Source: Deltaproteobacteria bacterium
GTDB lineage: Bacteria; Desulfobacterota; Desulfarculia; Adiutricales; JAGVGV01
Reading direction: 5' to 3'
Length of the DNA stretch: 5,220 bases
NCBI GenBank assembly: GCA_015233515.1
Contig: JADFXS010000134.1
Span: forward strand, 2,277-7,496
The translations under genes were made by a program, and so were the position numbers. This document shows positions 4,069-5,220 of this stretch, piece by piece. The notes under the pieces were generated by a model. The model saw only the letters and a list, made by a program, of their open reading frames with translations, ran no database searches and was not told where the DNA came from. Position 1 is the first letter of the stretch, and each line of letters opens with the position of its first letter.

Positions 4069-5220
4069 CTAATTATCCGACTTCGCCGGGCTCCAGAACG
4101 GGTCCCTTTGCTCACCCGGATAATCGGGTATCAAAAGTTGCTGACGGTCACCATTGGCCGTCATTACATATAACTGGGATTTTCCGGATCTACTGGACGA
4201 AAAAACGACCATACGGCCGTCCGGCGACCAGCTGGGCCGGCTGTCGTAACTTCCCGAAGATAATTTTTGTAAATCCGTTCCATCGGGGTTGATGGAGCAA
4301 ATCTCGGTTTCGTTGCAACAGAAAATGATTCTATCTCCGCGCGGCGACCAGCTCGGGTCCATGTTTCGGCCGCCGGACATGGTCACCCGCTTGGCTTCTC
4401 CACCTTTGACCGAGGCCAAGTAAATCTGAGCCGAGCCGGATCGATCGGAAACAAAAGCCATCTGGGATCCATCCGGGGAAAAAGCCGGGGAGATATTGAT
4501 ACCCGGATAGTTGGTCACCTGAACCGGTTTGGCTCCCGGACCGGGGAACATGAAAATGTTGGTGTCATACTTACCGCTGATGGCCGCGTAAAGGGCGCCG
4601 TTCGGGGCAAACGCCGGGCTGAGGTGCAAAGGACCGGCGGAAATGACTTGACCGCCGACCCGCAGTTCCCAAGACTTCCCGTTACGGTGGATATAGGCGA
4701 TGCTGCCGCTGGGGGATATGGCCGGCATTTGGCTGGGACCCGAGCCGCCTCCGGCGACCGGAACCACTTCATCGCTGCCGAACTCGACCATCATGATGGC
4801 TTTGCCGACCGGTCCACCGGTCACGAATATTATTTGAGTCCCGAAGTTACCCGCTTCGCCGGTCAAAAGCTTGAGGATTTCGTTGGTAAAACGGGTGATA
4901 ATTTTTCGGCCGTCATTACGGCCGCCGGTATAACGCTTACCTAAAAGCATCTTTCCGTCAAAAACATCAAACAGTCTCAACTCCATAACCAGTTGGTCAC
5001 CGCTGAGACTAAATCCGCCCTTGACCAGCAATTCGCTACCGACCGCCTTCCATTCCTTGAAATCAGGGCTGCCGGATTGGGCATCGGCTCCCAGAAAAGT
5101 TCGCTTATCCAAGTTGATGAACATACCGGTCATGTCCAGGTTGTCACCCAGCCGCTTGGATAATCCGCCGGATATGTCCGGAGCGGCTCCTCCCCCGGTC
5201 GGGACAAAATCCGGAATAGC
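4069..5220 (-). CDS. tolB: Tol-Pal system beta-propeller protein TolB (N-terminus beyond window)
   Basis: The reading frame is open to the right edge and gives 383 residues, starting AIPDFVPTGGGAAPD. TolB is the periplasmic partner that shuttles between TolA and Pal during outer-membrane constriction. Window residues 1-122 match the N-terminal alpha/beta domain (GGLSKRLGDNLDMTGMF, DFKEWKAVGSELLVKG). From about 150 on come WD40-like TolB repeats whose PA[IFW]SPxG motifs recur near residues 166, 201, 245, 288 and 329, with a closing DPFWSP at 374-378, consistent with the six-bladed propeller. One blade (IIFCCNETEICSI) has lost the usual FxSDR signature and carries paired cysteines. The E. coli protein is about 430 residues, so roughly 40 are missing, including the signal peptide. 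A Met at 5133 lies inside the domain and is not the start. The following gene is pal, as in the conserved tolB-pal order. Confidence 0.96.
   Translation of the reverse strand, partial: AIPDFVPTGGGAAPDISGGLSKRLGDNLDMTGMFINLDKRTFLGADAQSGSPDFKEWKAVGSELLVKGGFSLSGDQLVMELRLFDVFDGKMLLGKRYTGGRNDGRKIITRFTNEILKLLTGEAGNFGTQIIFVTGGPVGKAIMMVEFGSDEVVPVAGGGSGPSQMPAISPSGSIAYIHRNGKSWELRVGGQVISAGPLHLSPAFAPNGALYAAISGKYDTNIFMFPGPGAKPVQVTNYPGINISPAFSPDGSQMAFVSDRSGSAQIYLASVKGGEAKRVTMSGGRNMDPSWSPRGDRIIFCCNETEICSINPDGTDLQKLSSGSYDSRPSWSPDGRMVVFSSSRSGKSQLYVMTANGDRQQLLIPDYPGEQRDPFWSPAKSDN

Noticed and set aside
4069..5133. TolB starting at the internal Met at 5133
   Set aside because: The same frame stays open for 29 more codons to the window edge with clear TolB N-terminal domain sequence, so the true start is outside.

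Overview
The window carries the distal half of a Tol-Pal operon followed by two housekeeping genes, all on the minus strand. The order read along transcription is tolB (5' end beyond the right edge), pal copy 1, pal copy 2, cpoB/ybgF, a YhcC-type radical SAM gene and an ogt-type DNA alkyltransferase gene that reaches the left edge. Tol-Pal proteins, lipoprotein signal peptides and an OmpA-type peptidoglycan-binding domain mark a Gram-negative bacterium. Mid-range GC, a lipoprotein-type YbgF and the gene mix suggest a Desulfobacterota (deltaproteobacterial) relative, but this is inference from general style and no species is named.

Right part (2717-5220): TolB is a periplasmic beta-propeller that binds Pal. 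Pal is the outer-membrane lipoprotein that grips peptidoglycan. Here pal is present as two tandem copies. Copy 2 (2801-3346) is complete. Copy 1 (3421-3921) stops early: a TAG sits where copy 2 has the conserved Trp codon, and recognisable pal C-terminal codons continue past it. The spacer between tolB and copy 1 resembles the end of copy 1 plus the spacer before copy 2, which suggests a repeated duplication history or a relic of a further pal copy.

Middle part (1639-2800): cpoB/ybgF encodes a predicted lipoprotein with a coiled coil and TPR repeats. A strong hairpin without a U-tract lies between pal copy 2 and cpoB. A probable Rho-independent terminator overlaps the cpoB stop codon and would close the operon. 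The 217-base gap that follows holds two small adjacent palindromes and a possible promoter for the radical SAM gene, which may be translated from a leaderless mRNA.

Left part (1-1638): the radical SAM gene (yhcC family) and ogt are separated by a 244-base spacer with an imperfect inverted repeat and a candidate ogt promoter. They have no evident functional link to Tol-Pal.

I see no mobile element, CRISPR array, tRNA or rRNA, and no wholly new multi-gene system. The most interesting signal is the tandem pal pair: its core is under strong purifying selection, while copy 1 has an abruptly decayed tail.
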